A DNA stretch of 64,000 nucleotides, taken from assembly GCA_014607495.2 (NCBI GenBank), contig CP053168.1, positions 372,001 to 436,000 on the forward strand, written 5' to 3'. Position numbers and translations under genes: made by a program. Each line of letters starts with the position of its first letter. Position 1 is the stretch's first letter. This document shows positions 26,801 through 41,000 of the stretch, piece by piece. The notes under the pieces are model-generated. The model was not told where the DNA came from. It did no database searches and saw nothing but the letters and a program-made list of their open reading frames with translations. Source of the stretch: Carposina sasakii (lineage: Eukaryota > Arthropoda > Insecta > Lepidoptera > Carposinidae).

Positions 26801-29800
26801 CGATATTTGTAGCTCGCTCGGAAAAGCTATAGAATGGATTTTGATCAAACTTTAGTAGTCCGTAGCTAAGGTAGTCCGTAGATACCGGTATCGGCATGAG
26901 AATAAATACACATAATATAGATAGGTACCTACATAAATTACACGGATGGAGTTGCAGGCGAAGGTGAAGGTAATATCTAAAGTTACAATCGTTATTAAAA
27001 TACTAGAACGGTCTAGGCTAGATCTATACATACATACAATAAAAATGTAACGGATCGCTGTCTGTACATGGAAGATATATGAGAAAAAATGTTATAGGAG
27101 ACCTTTATCAACGCAATAGTACACAAAAGAATGATTTTTGGATTTTTTGTCTGTTTGTCTGTTCGTTTGTGCACGCTAATCTCAGAAACGGCTGAACCGA
27201 TGCAGTTTTCAGGAATATATTATGACAGGTCCCACTTAACATATAGGCTACTTTTTATCCCGGGAAAATGTTTTTATCCCGGATAATTTCGACATTTTGT
27301 TTTTTCTGTAGTCCACGCGGACGGAGTCGCGGGCGTTCACTAGTAAGAAATATAAATCTAAAGGCATAATAAATCTCTTTGAAAGCCCAATAAATTAAAA
27401 CAAAACCATCCACATAGCTACGCTCCTTTATATTTTCCTTTCTAAATATAAAATGGAATCCAATAAAAGAAAATAATATAAAGAAACATTACTGTTGTTC
27501 AAGACTGTTGAACCGTTTTTAACACGTTCTTGTATTAAAAGAAAATTAATTAAAATTGTAATATAAACCAGCATTTTAATGGTATTTAACAATTATGTAA
27601 ATGTGCGAATAAATCCTAACGTATTTAATTACAAACTGTTTTTAGTGTTTACTCATATTATTTTTCATGGCTAGGTATACCTACTTCTACGCTCGTTCGT
27701 ATTTTTAGTAGTGAGTTTCCCTTAAGGGCGCTCGATAGAGAGTTCGTTGTGGGTAACGTTGATTTCTTTGACAAGAGTTAAAATTATTGTTATGCTATGT
27801 TCCCAGGTCTCTAAGATCAGCGGACTAGACTGTGCATTCATTGATCCGTCAGTACCTAACCCAATCTAGATAAAGCACTTTATATGCACCTATACAGGGT
27901 GTAAGTTGAAATGACACATGTTTATGATTTAAAAATTCCGTGGATAGCTTCTTCAGAGCGGGCTATTTTCATATCATTTCGCATGACATACTCCTTTCTT
28001 TACAACCTGTAGATGACGAACTTTTACCGATTCTAACACGATATTATAGTCTCAGATCCTTGATACATAATTCAGTTTTCGAATCTCGGCAGTTCAGTTT
28101 TGGTAAACTTATAGTTTCACCCTAACATCTTTCGTTTACAGTTTAACACATTTCGTATGTTTTCAAAGAAAGCGATAAAAGAATAAACTTGTAGTCCATA
28201 AAATCGCGTTATATCGCTCATGCATCAGTATGTACGATAAAAACCGGATTTACGGTTTTCACATGGGATTTTAAATAATATTTACTATAAAATAGTTTTA
28301 GCCACGCAAGCGGAATTTTAGAAGTTTATCCGGATATAAATTTGAGTTTAAAAAAGTTCTGTATAAATACTTTTGTTTAAATTTTTAGGATAAGGAATAT
28401 CTTCTAACGCACGTTTACATTAATTATGGTGAAATATTTATTTAACAACTAGTGGACGCCCGCGAGTCCGTCCGCGTGGACTACAGAAAAAACAAAATGT
28501 CGAAATTATCCGGTATAAAAACATTTTCCCGGGATAAAAAGCCTATATGTTAAGTGGGACCTGTCACAATATATACTTGAAAACTGCATCGAAATCGGTC
28601 CAGCCGTTTCTGAGATTAGCGTGCACAAACGCACAGACAAACAGACAAACCGACAAACAGACAACCAGACAAAAAAACATTATTTTGGGTACTATTGCGT
28701 TGATAAAGGTCTCCTATAATATTTTTTCTCATATATCTTCCATGTACAGACAGCGATCAGTTACATTATTATAATATGCATATAGATATATAGATTAATT
28801 GAAAACGACGAATGGAATCCCACCTAATATTATAAATGCGAAAATAAGTATATTTGTTTGTATGTTACCCTTTCAAGTTTTATTGACACAATCAATCTTG
28901 TTGAAATTTTGTATAAGTACATAGGTACCTAATATAGTTGGGGGTACGGAAAAGGACATAGCCTTCATTATGTCCACGCAGACAAGGTCGCGGGCAACAG
29001 CAAGCAGTTATGTAGATGAACCCGACATGAATAACTTTTAATTACATACAAACATACATTCAATCACGCCTTTATCCCTTACGGGGTAGGCAGAGCACCA
29101 AGGGCCGATAAAACCACATGGTGCCACTTCTTACCAATTTTGAGGGTGTAGTTGAGATGTACAAGTTCGGTTAGTAGTAACAGGTGGTCAGCCCATCGCC
29201 TACAAAACACCAAGACCCTCTGGCCCCTCTTCTGACTTGTACAGTATGCCCCGGGAAGATAACTTTTGATTGTTTAGATTATTTACCTACAATCTACATT
29301 TTTCTACCAAAATCAGTCTTTCAAAATATTAATAAAACGGTTGACCCCTATCTGATAATAATAAAGTATTTATATCATGTCATATTAATTTTAATAACAC
29401 CATAAACAATAAAGCTAAGCTATGTTTTGATGAGTAAAGACCTTATCCAGCTCCTGAGCTATAAAGTCGATTAAAAACAGTTTTTATGTCGTCGACTGTA
29501 CGTGCTGCTCCTGCACTATTTTAAATTTAATCATTCTTTGTTCGTTTTTATTTTATGCTTATCTGTTGTCGTCGTTACTAATAGTAATATTTTATTGATA
29601 GGTATACTTCAGCTGATATGAAGTTCATGAAAGCACTGAAACTTAACTAAAATTTAAGATATCTACCTATATAATAATAATATACATACAGTTTGTAAGT
29701 GACAGCCAGGGAAATACTGAAATCCTGAACAAGCATGTACCATTATGAGTTAGAAGGTGTTTGCAACATCTTTCCATGCCATTGGGACTCGTGTAACTCG

Positions 29801-31996
29801 CTATCACTTACATCCCGATAAGTGAAAACAAAACTGCACTCCGATGTGGCACCATTCATCTTAGGTAGAAGGCTAACCGCAGTTTTTAAACAAAATTTCT
29901 CCGTGTCCGACATTTTTTATGTTGTAGGTGTGGAATAACTTAAGATACTAGAATAGGTTTTCCTTATATTAATGCAAAGATATAAAATATCTTTACTTAT
30001 GTTCGTGGGAAACGATTGTAAAAACTGTTCGAATTCATCATATAATATTTTGGCATTACTTAGTTTATTATCATAGTTAGATCCCGTACGTCTACTTTCC
30101 CCTAATTTACGAATATTTTCCTTAATATCGTTTAATTTGCTATAAATTACTAATAAATTATCCTCCATCTATATAAAAAAACACCCATTAAAATATCGGA
30201 CCGGGCCCTAATCAATCTTAAATCTAATTAAATTCTTATTATGACTACTGCATTTTAAAAAATCTGTTGTAAAATGTTTATCGTTCATTTTTCCTCGACG
30301 TGACACTTTTATATTTAGAACTTTCGCGCACTTCACAATTTAATAGCACAACATAGCACACTTACGTTTTAGGCTGCGTTAAATGCTGGGTTTGCGGTAC
30401 CATTAACCACACGACGAATGGTCTGCTTCCTCAGTTCCTCGCGCATCCAGCTACGATGACATTTCCGGTACAGGTAGAAGCCTCCAACAATAAGTATGGT
30501 AACAAACAATGCTGCAATTATGCTCAATATAATATTGTTGCTCGCGATATGGTGATGCAGCTGCTCCAGTTGTGCCTGGTTATTGCCTCCAGACGCTGTC
30601 TGAGCCACGACAACTTCCTCCTTACTTGTAGATCCACCCATGGCCTGGATAACTAGGTTCGATTTTTCTAGCTTACCAACACGAAGAGGTTGCGTGTGGC
30701 AAGGTCGCCATCCGATGTGGGGTGTCCGAGAGGTTCATAAATAATACTCAATCACATCAACTTAGTCACTGTATTGCATCTCTACAGTGAATGAATCACT
30801 TATATGTATAACACTATATTAAATACGCTAATTACGTAAAATGCTTACTATGCTAAATTACTTACACACTACAGCACCAGTCTGCCTGCCGTCCGCGACT
30901 CGCGTATGTCGCGCCTAAATGTCAAAATTGGCGACAAAATTACGTTTCACACTTCACGCTGACATCGAAAACCGCGTCGCGCCGGTGCGCGTTATATAAC
31001 CCGCGCTTTCGAGCATGACGTTTATTTTCACGCGGGGTCTTAAATCGCTTATTTTGACGTTTCGTGTGACTGTATATCAATTCAATTACCGATTCAGTGT
31101 TGAACGTAATAAAGTTCATTTTACTTTCGAAATGGTAGCAACTCTTCCACGAGTTGCCAAAAAGACGCGTCGCGCGACGGTTCCGAATCTCTGTCATTGC
31201 TATGCTCACATTTGGTGACTGGAAAGACGCGCGCGGTTGATAAAAAAAAAACCCGCGTCGCGTTTTTGCCATGCTACCGGTGCTGGACAGCTTATTTTTA
31301 TGAGAACCATAAAGTACTACCTGTAACCCTTTCGTCGCCTGCGTGAAACAATTAACTCCAACCTAGCCATCTAGTTAGTTTTAGTTCTACCGGTAATTTT
31401 TCGCACTTAGCCTCTATAAATGAAGCCATTGTATATTATATCTAGCCATCTAACCAAGGATCTTACCAGCTGGTACAATCTGGAAGACGCACGGCTTCTT
31501 CTGTCGGCCCACGGAGTTGGTGGCCCTGCACAGTAGGGCTCCGTAGTCGCGTTCCGTGGCGGCTCGGTAACGCAGCTCGCTGGCTGTCCCACCCGTGGAC
31601 ACTGGGAATAAGGGACTCGTTTGAGGCAAGTTGAGGCAACGAACCATGATACAAGATGAGCAAGAGCATTCCGAGACACATATTGTCACGTATAATACAC
31701 AGAAAGTTTAACTAGTTTTACCACGAAAGTTTAAGGAACAATGGACTAATTAATATCACTGCACAGATTAACGCATTGAAGCTTAGTAATGTATATTCCA
31801 CAAATAAGGGATTGTATTTACATGCGGTCATCAACCCGCCTGCCCAGCGTGGTGACTATGGGTAAAAACCCCTCGTGACAGTCCACAAACCTTGTGGCGT
31901 GCCCTAGGGGAGGCCTACGTCCAGCAGTGGACAACAATAGTAGGCTGATGACGATGACGATTCACATGTTATCTACTAAACCACAAACCATAATAA

Positions 31997-32033
<37 letters not shown>

Positions 32034-35000
32034 GCCTATTGCAGTCCACTGCTGGACTCCCCCAGGGCACGCCACAAGACTGCCATGGGGGGTATTTGCC
32101 CATAGTCACCACGCTGGGCAGGCGGGTTGGTGACCGCAGTTTGTATTTTGGACTATGTTGTCAACACGGGAGGCGCTGCTGCTGCTCCTCCCGGAAACCC
32201 TTTATCGCCTCGTACGATACCCACGGGCAGACATGGGGTGGTACGAATTCTACTCTGCCGGCACCACGCGGCCTATGGATTTTACTATAGATTATAAGCC
32301 TAGGCGAGTCTAAAATCATAATATATCTACTCCTGATCCATTTGAATCCTCAGGATGTTCATTGCTCACCATATCTAGCCGGGGACACTTGGAAGCTCTC
32401 CCCACTGTTGTTGAACTGCCAGTAGAAGGCCAGGTCGGCCGGGTCAGCGCTGACGGTGCAGCGGACTCTGAGAGCCTCATGCAGACGGGCGCCCAGGACT
32501 AGGGGTGAGGGCTGGGCGCAGACTGGTGTATCTGAGATGTATAAGGTGTTTTGGAATCGACGTTCAGTAGGTGATGATCACTCCTTGAAACTTAATCAAA
32601 TAGAAGAAGAGAATTATGAGAATGAAAAATGGTTAAGCTTACATGATCTGTGCGTTTATCCTAGATGCAGTAGGCATCATGCACCAACAGGTTTCTGCAT
32701 TTGTCTGTACCAAGCGCAGGTTCCAACAAAAACTCACTTGGAGATTCTTGATTAAGAAGACCCATAGAGGAATAAGATGTCATAGAGTGCTAATGTCATA
32801 CTGTTTCAATGTACCTTTAGTCTTTTCGGTGCCTCACAATTCCAGTCATTGACACTTAGATTCTATTAGTGTAATGTACTACATTACTAATGTATTGTAA
32901 CATATAGTAATGCAATCTAATTATCAAGGACTGGAATTGTGAGGCAAGGAAAAGTCTAATAGTGCATCGAAACTGACATTAGCACTCTATGTCTACATCT
33001 TATTCCTCTATGGAAGACCCACAAAAGAAACCCAATGGGGATCATGGTGTCTTGACCTAAATACGCTATGAGGACTGAACTCACATTGGACCCTCAAGTA
33101 CACCGCTTGACTGCTGGACTCTCCCATCTGATTAGCTGCCCTGCAAGTGTACAGGCCGCCATCCCTCCGCGTCACCCGCTGCAGCACCAGCGACTTGGTG
33201 CTGATGAACACGCCGGAGGACATGTTTTGACTCACTATGTGGTCCTGAGGGGCGACGAATTTTATTTAACTGGTTAGTTAGCAGACATAACATGAGACTA
33301 GTGGCTTTTCTGACAAAAAAATTCTAGTGCCCGTGCACATATTATGGATTCCGTAGGTTGATTACGTAACTTGCACAAGCAAAGCCAAAGCAATCCGATC
33401 GCGAAAATTGTGAGTGTGTGACGTACTCTCGCCCTCTCGTGAATTTCCCTGTAATTCCCCTGCCTGTTTACTGGTTCGGTTTATCAGGTACGTTTTCACA
33501 TAGATATGTATTGTATACAAAATAAATCCTGTGTGAAGTCGCTCATACAACTACGAGTATATACGAGTACGCCGTCGATGAAAAAAGTATCAGATAAAAC
33601 GGTGAAGTAAAAAAACCTTGGAATGGCATATCTAACTTTAACCGTTTTGGATTTACAGCAATTCAAAAAAGAAGTGTTTTTATAAATTTATCTTAGTCAA
33701 GATATTATATATTATAAAATTATTAATAAAGAAATGGAAAAAATTCCTCACCCGGGTGGGAATCGAACCCACGACCTCTGCATTCCGCGTGTCAGCGCTC
33801 TCACCACTGAGCCACCGGGTCAATTACTCGGATGACGAATTTTACCATCTCTTTTCTAAATTACATATTGGCAACGTTATTTTTCATCCCGATAGCTATA
33901 CACTAGCCAAATCTCGGCAAACAAAGCTGAATCCCTCAGCACAATGTTTAAAGATGAAACGATCAACCATATACTAACGGATTATATTAATGGAGAAGTG
34001 TTTTTATAAATTTATCTTAGTCAAGATATTATATATATTATATATATATATATATTTTGTGTATTGTTGTTAATAAAAATTGTTTATTAATAGGTGCAGA
34101 TATATATAAAGTATTTATTAAATCAATGAGATAATTCAAAATATGGGTAAAATTGTATGTTTTGACTTCTTTTATGTTGTAAATTTTTTTCGTTAAATTT
34201 TTCAAACTTTTAAACTCCTGTAGCTTTGGTATTTACTAACCGATTGATGTTATTTTTGCCCTATTCGGTTTGTATTTGTAATATCTTTCGAATAAAATAT
34301 AAAAAATCTGTTTTCGTCTCAGACGCATATTCTCTATTGCAAAGTTGGTACATGTTATGTAATTTATCTATAAGTCAACATTATTCTTGCTTAAATAAAG
34401 AAAAAACTAATACAAGAAGTATAGTTGATTAAAAATTTAAAAATTGGCCTGTCATAATAACGCGGTAAGGTAGTAAGGTTAGGTAGCCTAGGTGACTATT
34501 ATATCACTCAAATTACGTAAATTACTAGTGATACTCGCATAAGGAACATTAAAAAAAAAGAAACCTATCAAAAGTTACACGAGTTACACATACTTAAGTA
34601 CCTACTCGTACGTCATTTGTACTGTAAATAGAAATAATAATACAAGACATCGCTCGTATTCTTAGTGGTATTTTCCCCTTGAGGGTGCTCGAGTGAGACT
34701 ACGCTACGTGCTTTAAATCTCACAATAGCTTGTCGTGACATTCGAATATCCGCCGGTCGTCCATGTTGATTTTTCGTAAAACAATTTTAACATTAGAACC
34801 AGTGACGTGATTATAAAATTAGAAGGTGTATTCCCAGTCGTCCACACTGGATACGAACGGGAAAAAAGTTTCGTTCGCCCCCAGTGGTAGGCAAACGTAA
34901 AAAAAGAACGAGTGGGAATAAAAAGTTCCAATTGTCACACGAACGAAACTTTTTTTCCCACTCGTACCCAGTGGGGACGACTGGGAATAAACCGATTAGA

Positions 35001-38000
35001 ATATAATAGTTTTGGCCTTAAGATTTAGAATTGGCCAATGTTTTCCAAATTCATTTATATTCTTTACTTTATATTTTTATTTTCGTTCGTTGCCTTTGTT
35101 TTTTAGAACCAGATGCGAGTAGAATTGGATGGAATCAGGAATAGAATATTAATTCAATGACTAGCATCTATTTATTTTCGAGAACTGATGTCGCCGCTGA
35201 CGCGCGTGGCTCTACGACTACTGACCCTCGAATCTGACAACTTATATTTGCGATCACAGACAATAACAGTCGCAATAAGAAATCAAATCGGCCCCGTATT
35301 ACCTAACTAGCAAAAGCAATGCGATAGCAAACATTTTACGTGCAATATTAGCTGATTGTTTCTATTAAGTATTCGTATAACGTAACTGCAATCTCAAAGG
35401 AATTAACATTGTCAACGCGAAAATTGTACAATTTTCTCTGTCGCATTGCCATTGCTTTGCTTTTGCAAAATACGTACTAATCAACTTACATATTTACTGA
35501 TCGCTTATAAAATTCGCATACGTAACAGAAATCTGAAACATTTTCGCTGTCGCGTTGCCGTTGCTTTGCTTTTGAAAGACACGTAACCAGCACATCGTAA
35601 GTGCATACGAGTAGTAATGCCTTATACATTTGAATATAAATATAAAAAAAATATAAATAAAATATAAAAATATACTTAATGATATCTAGAAATATACTAC
35701 CAAAAAATAGAATGTTAAAATAATATGGGCGACGTATACAATTTCATTACGTCCACTAATACAAAGAACCTTAGGTAAAAGTCAACAAACAAAGAAGCGT
35801 GTACTAATTATACCTACCCACTACCAAATTAATAGCAGTAACTTAATATAGCTATATAGCTGGACGACTCACTTGCGTTTAGCGTTGCTTATCGATAGTC
35901 CACTGTCGATAGACTATCGATACTAAAAGCAAAATGAATAGTAACGATAGTACCTATCGCCGCGTGTCAATAGTATTGATACTGTCGATAGTATCCATAG
36001 GGAAATTTGAGCAATACCTACTAATTGATAACGCCAATACTATCGATACCATCTATAGTTTAAGGTCCGATACTATATCGATAGTATTTGCGTTATCAAT
36101 ATTACTGCTCAAATTTCCCTATCGATACTATCGACAGAATCGATATTGTTGATACGCGGCAATACTATCGACTCTATTCATTTTGCTTTTAGTACCGATA
36201 GTACCTTCTATTAGTACCTTCTATTTCTAATTACCTAGATGCATATATGTGGAAACATTTAAATGGTTTTGTGTTATTTTAATAGTTACTTTTTTAGTTT
36301 GTACACTGTTTGTTTTCCGAGATAAATAAAAATAAAATAAAATAGCCTATCGATAGTCTATAGTGGACTATCGATAAGTAACACGACTTACATTATGGTA
36401 CCAGGAAATCCTGTGTTCCTTTGGATTGGCTTTGATGTTGCATTCGAAGTACACGTCGTCCCCTTCTTTGATGTCGTTTGGGTTTAGAGTACTGCCCAAG
36501 GACATCGTCAGAACTGGCTTGTCTGGAATGATAGGTCAGTTTCATTTCTGTGCTAAGAGAATTAATAATAGAGGGTAAGCGGCTACATAATTAAGTATAC
36601 CGTTCGGGGCCCGTGCAAATCTAAAGGACGTTACAGAACAGTGGCGTAACTATCGGAGGCCCGGGGAAAATTCAACGGATGCTCCCGTAATTTTATTTTA
36701 AATAGTTTTAGGCACCAGTCCTTGGGTTCGTATCCCACCGCTGTCACCTTGAAGTAAACACTTGTAGCTTGCGACTGACTTTAATTCATCTACTCACATA
36801 CAAATACCTGCATTATTATTACAACGGGGAGTTGGGATTCTCGTTTGACCGGGGGCACAGTTAAGGTGATTTTATATTTATATATGTACGTATGTATAGC
36901 TATCGGGATGAAGAATAACGTTGCCAATATGTAATTTAGAAAAGAGACGGTAAAATTCGTCATCCGAGTAATTGACCCGGTGGCTTAGTGGTTATAGCGG
37001 CTGGCACGGTTTGCAGTGGCCGTGGGTTCGATTCCCACTCGGGTGAAGAATTTTTTCCATTTTCTTTATTAATAATTTTATAATAAGTATGTTAGATCAA
37101 TAACCTGATTTATTTGAAAAAAAAAACTCGACCGCCCCAATTTTGACCCTGTGTCACTGACTAGGTAAGATAAATCTAGTGATATCTCTCAAGCTCAAAT
37201 GTGACAATCCGCTTAGGCTCTAGGGCAGGGATGGCGAATCAATGACACGCGTGCCACCCCAGGCACGCAACAAAATAGTTCAGGCACGCAGAATGATACA
37301 GATGAATCAATGTAGGTACCTACTAGTTACAAAAATCGAATACTTAGCATTCAATTTAAACAGCAGAAATCGCTCAATTTTTTATATATTAATATTACCG
37401 ATACTTAATACCATCTAGTTTTATTTTTGTTCGATAATATCAGTAAGCCTTAATTATTAAATGGCACGTCATAGCTATAATATTATTTTTTTCATAAAAA
37501 ATGGCACGTATGTCACTAAAGGTTCGCCATCCCTGCTCTAGGGCATGCCAAAGCAATATACATACGTACATACAAACATACACTAGAAAAATGCAGATTT
37601 AGCAAAACACGCAATCGGGTAAAAATAGAATCAACTTACAAATAACGCTCATCTTGAAGGAGTCTTCTAGTGCCACCCTGAGGACAGGGTTGTCGGCTCG
37701 ACACCGAATTACGGCACCGTCATCTTCGGGTTGCGGCACCATAATCAGGCGGCTAATTGTTGTGGTTTCGTTTGTGAATTCGCTGTGCTGTTTGTGAAAG
37801 GGAAAAGAAAAAGTAAGATTTATAAAACTCTTCCGTTACTGACGATGGACTGATTGAGTGACTGACAGACAGGAACAGTCGAAACTACGGGAAGCACTAA
37901 GAAAAGATTGCCCGAAGAATGCGTCCGCTAGTAACATAAACAAACAACTATTATGTAGTTTATTGGTTACTGAAGTCCGTTTCGTAGAAAAACTCCTATG

Positions 38001-41000
38001 CCTGATTTCGGAATTAACATTTCTTGTATGCACTGACACAGATAATGTAGTCATGAATATAGTAACTAGCGCCATCATGCAAATGAACTATTTGGTAAAA
38101 TGCACTGGTACTTTATTCCCTTCGCTCTAATTTACTTTTATTTTTCTTCAGACATGAAAGAAATGCTTGCGAACTATTCTTTCGCTAAAAATTGTGCTCA
38201 ATTTTTGTATGAGATGAGATAATATAGTTATCTATTGCGTTACCTTCCACAACTTCCAGTCTAGAGGAAAATATGAAAGTTTCCTTTATATAAGCGTCTA
38301 GGGAACTGCATGATCTCAAGTTACTTGGCGGTTGCTAGTAGAATTTCTTATCGAGATTATTGCTATTTATTACTTGCTACAGATACGTTGTTTCAAAGTG
38401 TAGCCTAAGTTATGATGATGATGTAACTTTGTTATTTTGTTGCTTAGATATCCTTAATCTGCATCTCCTCACGTGCATGTCGTATGAGGCGATTAAGGAA
38501 CCCAAAGCGTTCTTTTCAGCTAGCAATCTATCACTGATCTTCAGTATCGTATATAGCCTTTTCTACGCCTTATGCGAGCTTCTATAATTGCGGTCTAGTT
38601 TAGTCCTGCCTGGTCTAGCCAAGTGGGCATTCTTGCGCCCCCAAAGTCTACGCCCTGTGCCTGGGCACTGGTGGCAACGCCCTATTTACGGTACTTCTGA
38701 TCTTTAACGTAATACTGGGATCTGCCCTATAACCCTGCAGTTCTGGCTACAGCCGTTTCTGTGGGGTTGGTGAAAAAGGAAGCGCTTCCGGCCCCACCGG
38801 GCCACTAGTCGATGTTTGGCCCATGTATATATTCCAATCATTGTGAGAAACTACAATATCGCGTTCTAGGATTTGTATTGGATTATTCTCTCTGGCGTCC
38901 GATAGGTGGCTCCGCTATAGTTTCTTTATGTATGTATTTATTTTTCTATCACACAGCTCGATGAAAAGGCACTTACCCGTCCCTTAGTGTATCTCCTGTT
39001 TTCCCTGAACCAGGATATCTGTGCTGCTGGTCTACTGCCCTGGGAGATGCAGATCACCGTCATCTCGGTGTCGGCTGACATCTGCCCCGGTTTGTTCGTG
39101 ATCAGGACTGAGGTTGGGCGCACTGGTGGAAATGAGGTTATGGTCATTCTACTGTATACAGTTTCAGAACTATGTCCTATGGACGTGGGAATTCAGATAC
39201 CTTGAGGAGGACCACTGATATTCAAAAATACTGATAACTACTGGCACAAATGTTATTTAGCCCTACTTGATCTAACTATATTTCGTGTTTGGACATTTTA
39301 GTAAAAAAGTTTGACCTAGTGTCACCTATACGACTAAGATGAATCTAGTTATATTTCAACTTAAATGCGACAAGCTGTTCAGGCTCTACAGCGTGCCAAA
39401 GAAATATTTATATAACTATATACAAGCTTACATTAAATACTATACATATAATACTACACTTAAAAAACATATCCCTCCTTCTGGCATAGTTGGGTAATAA
39501 AGAAAGCCATAGATTACAGAACAAATGTTCTGAGTAGTCTATGAAGAAAGCGAAGCACCAGTATTATTTGCAGCCAAAATATAGTAATATTGCTTACAAT
39601 TCATCTCAACCCTCGCAGTGCGCTCATGCGGAGACAACATCGGCGTATTGGTAGCCTGGCATCGGATGCTGGTGTTTAACCAGCTTCGCTCAGCTCCGCC
39701 GATGCTGATGCGGCTGATGATGACCTTGCCGTCGTTCTTCAGGATCGTGTGGTCTTCTATCGGCGTGTTGTTGATCAGCCAAGTCAGGGTTGGTTGAGGA
39801 CGACCTGCGGGTAAAGCAAGTTACATAGTGTGGTAGATAGAATCACTACCAACTACACCAACTGGTCGTAGATGTGATAATTCGGTATAGCTCAGAAACG
39901 GTTTGAAAATAAAACCTTAAAAGCCCGCATATAGCACGAAGTTAATTGATCAAAAAAGTAGAATTTCCATTTGAGATTTTTTCAACGTAGTTTACGGGGC
40001 ATTTGACTACGGCTTTAGGGTCCTGATTCTCGCCTCTCTTTGACGTTGTCTGATCTCGACTTCTTGTTCATCATCATTTGTCATTAGAAGTCCACTGCTG
40101 AACATAGATCATCCCCAATGACCTACACAGTGACCGGTATGGTAACCTTCCTACAGTTACGCTTCTCTTATATGGTTAGATGAGATTTTTGATTGTTTAT
40201 TCAATATCAAAAACAAAATGGCGGATTTACGATTAGAGGATAAAATTATTATCATTACACGACTCGCAATTCATTTAAAAAATCTCGTTTCGCTGAACTC
40301 TAATGCCGATAAAAGAACAAAGGGCACAAAATATATTATTATACGGATACATTATTACGTCGAAATAATTATTTTACAATTATTTACAGGATCGGTAAAC
40401 AAACAAAGATAAAAGTTAACATTCACTATGGGTGCGCCCACTACCGGGCCCTACACCCTCCACTCCACTGACCGGTGGTGGGCGCACCCATAGTGAATGT
40501 TTGAATTTCCGAATTGTAACGCCTAATACAATTTCATTTATATAAAAGTTAATATAGCTTCTTTTCCATGTATGTAATAGATTTACTAGTGGACGCACGC
40601 ACATCCGTCCGCGTGGACTACAGACAAAAAAAATGACGAAATTATCCGGGATAAAAAAATCCCAGAATAAAAAGTAGCTTATATGTTAAGTGGGACCTGT
40701 CACAAGTCATAATATACCCCTGAAAACTGCCTCAAAATCAGTTCAGCCGTTTTTTAATATTAGCGTGCACAAACATACAGATATACAGACATACAGACAA
40801 ACAGTAGGTAACTCACTTTCGGAAACGCAGCCGCGTGTATACATACAAACATATAACCACGCCTTTATCCCTTACGGGGTAGGCAGAGCACCAAGGACCC
40901 ATAGGACTACATGGTGCCACCTCTGACCAATTTTGAGGTTGAGATGTACAAGTTCGGTTAGTAGTGACAGGTGATCAGCCCATCGCCTACAAAACACCAT

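Larger units (their letters stand above)
29845..31289 (-). mobile_element. 5' fragment of an LTR retroelement with two leader ORFs
   Basis: In minus-strand order it contains an LTR-like promoter (TATA at 30991-31000, TCAGC initiator at 30958-30962, 33 bases apart), an LTR end (CCACA at 30716-30720), a primer-binding-like TGGCGACC start at 30710, two small open frames, and the first residues of a gag-like frame at 29913. The gag reading is lost at about 29853, where unrelated repeat sequence begins, and no second LTR was seen. Left end of the LTR (about 31289) is a guess from a TG start. It lies in intron 9 of the sidestep-like gene, same strand. Confidence 0.55.

Noticed and set aside
30940..31272. 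110-codon minus-strand frame
   Set aside because: Arg/Lys-rich translation of the LTR U3 region; contains the TATA box and no domain.
32456..32755. 99-codon plus-strand frame
   Set aside because: Antisense shadow of sidestep-like exon 8 running into the intron 7 palindrome.
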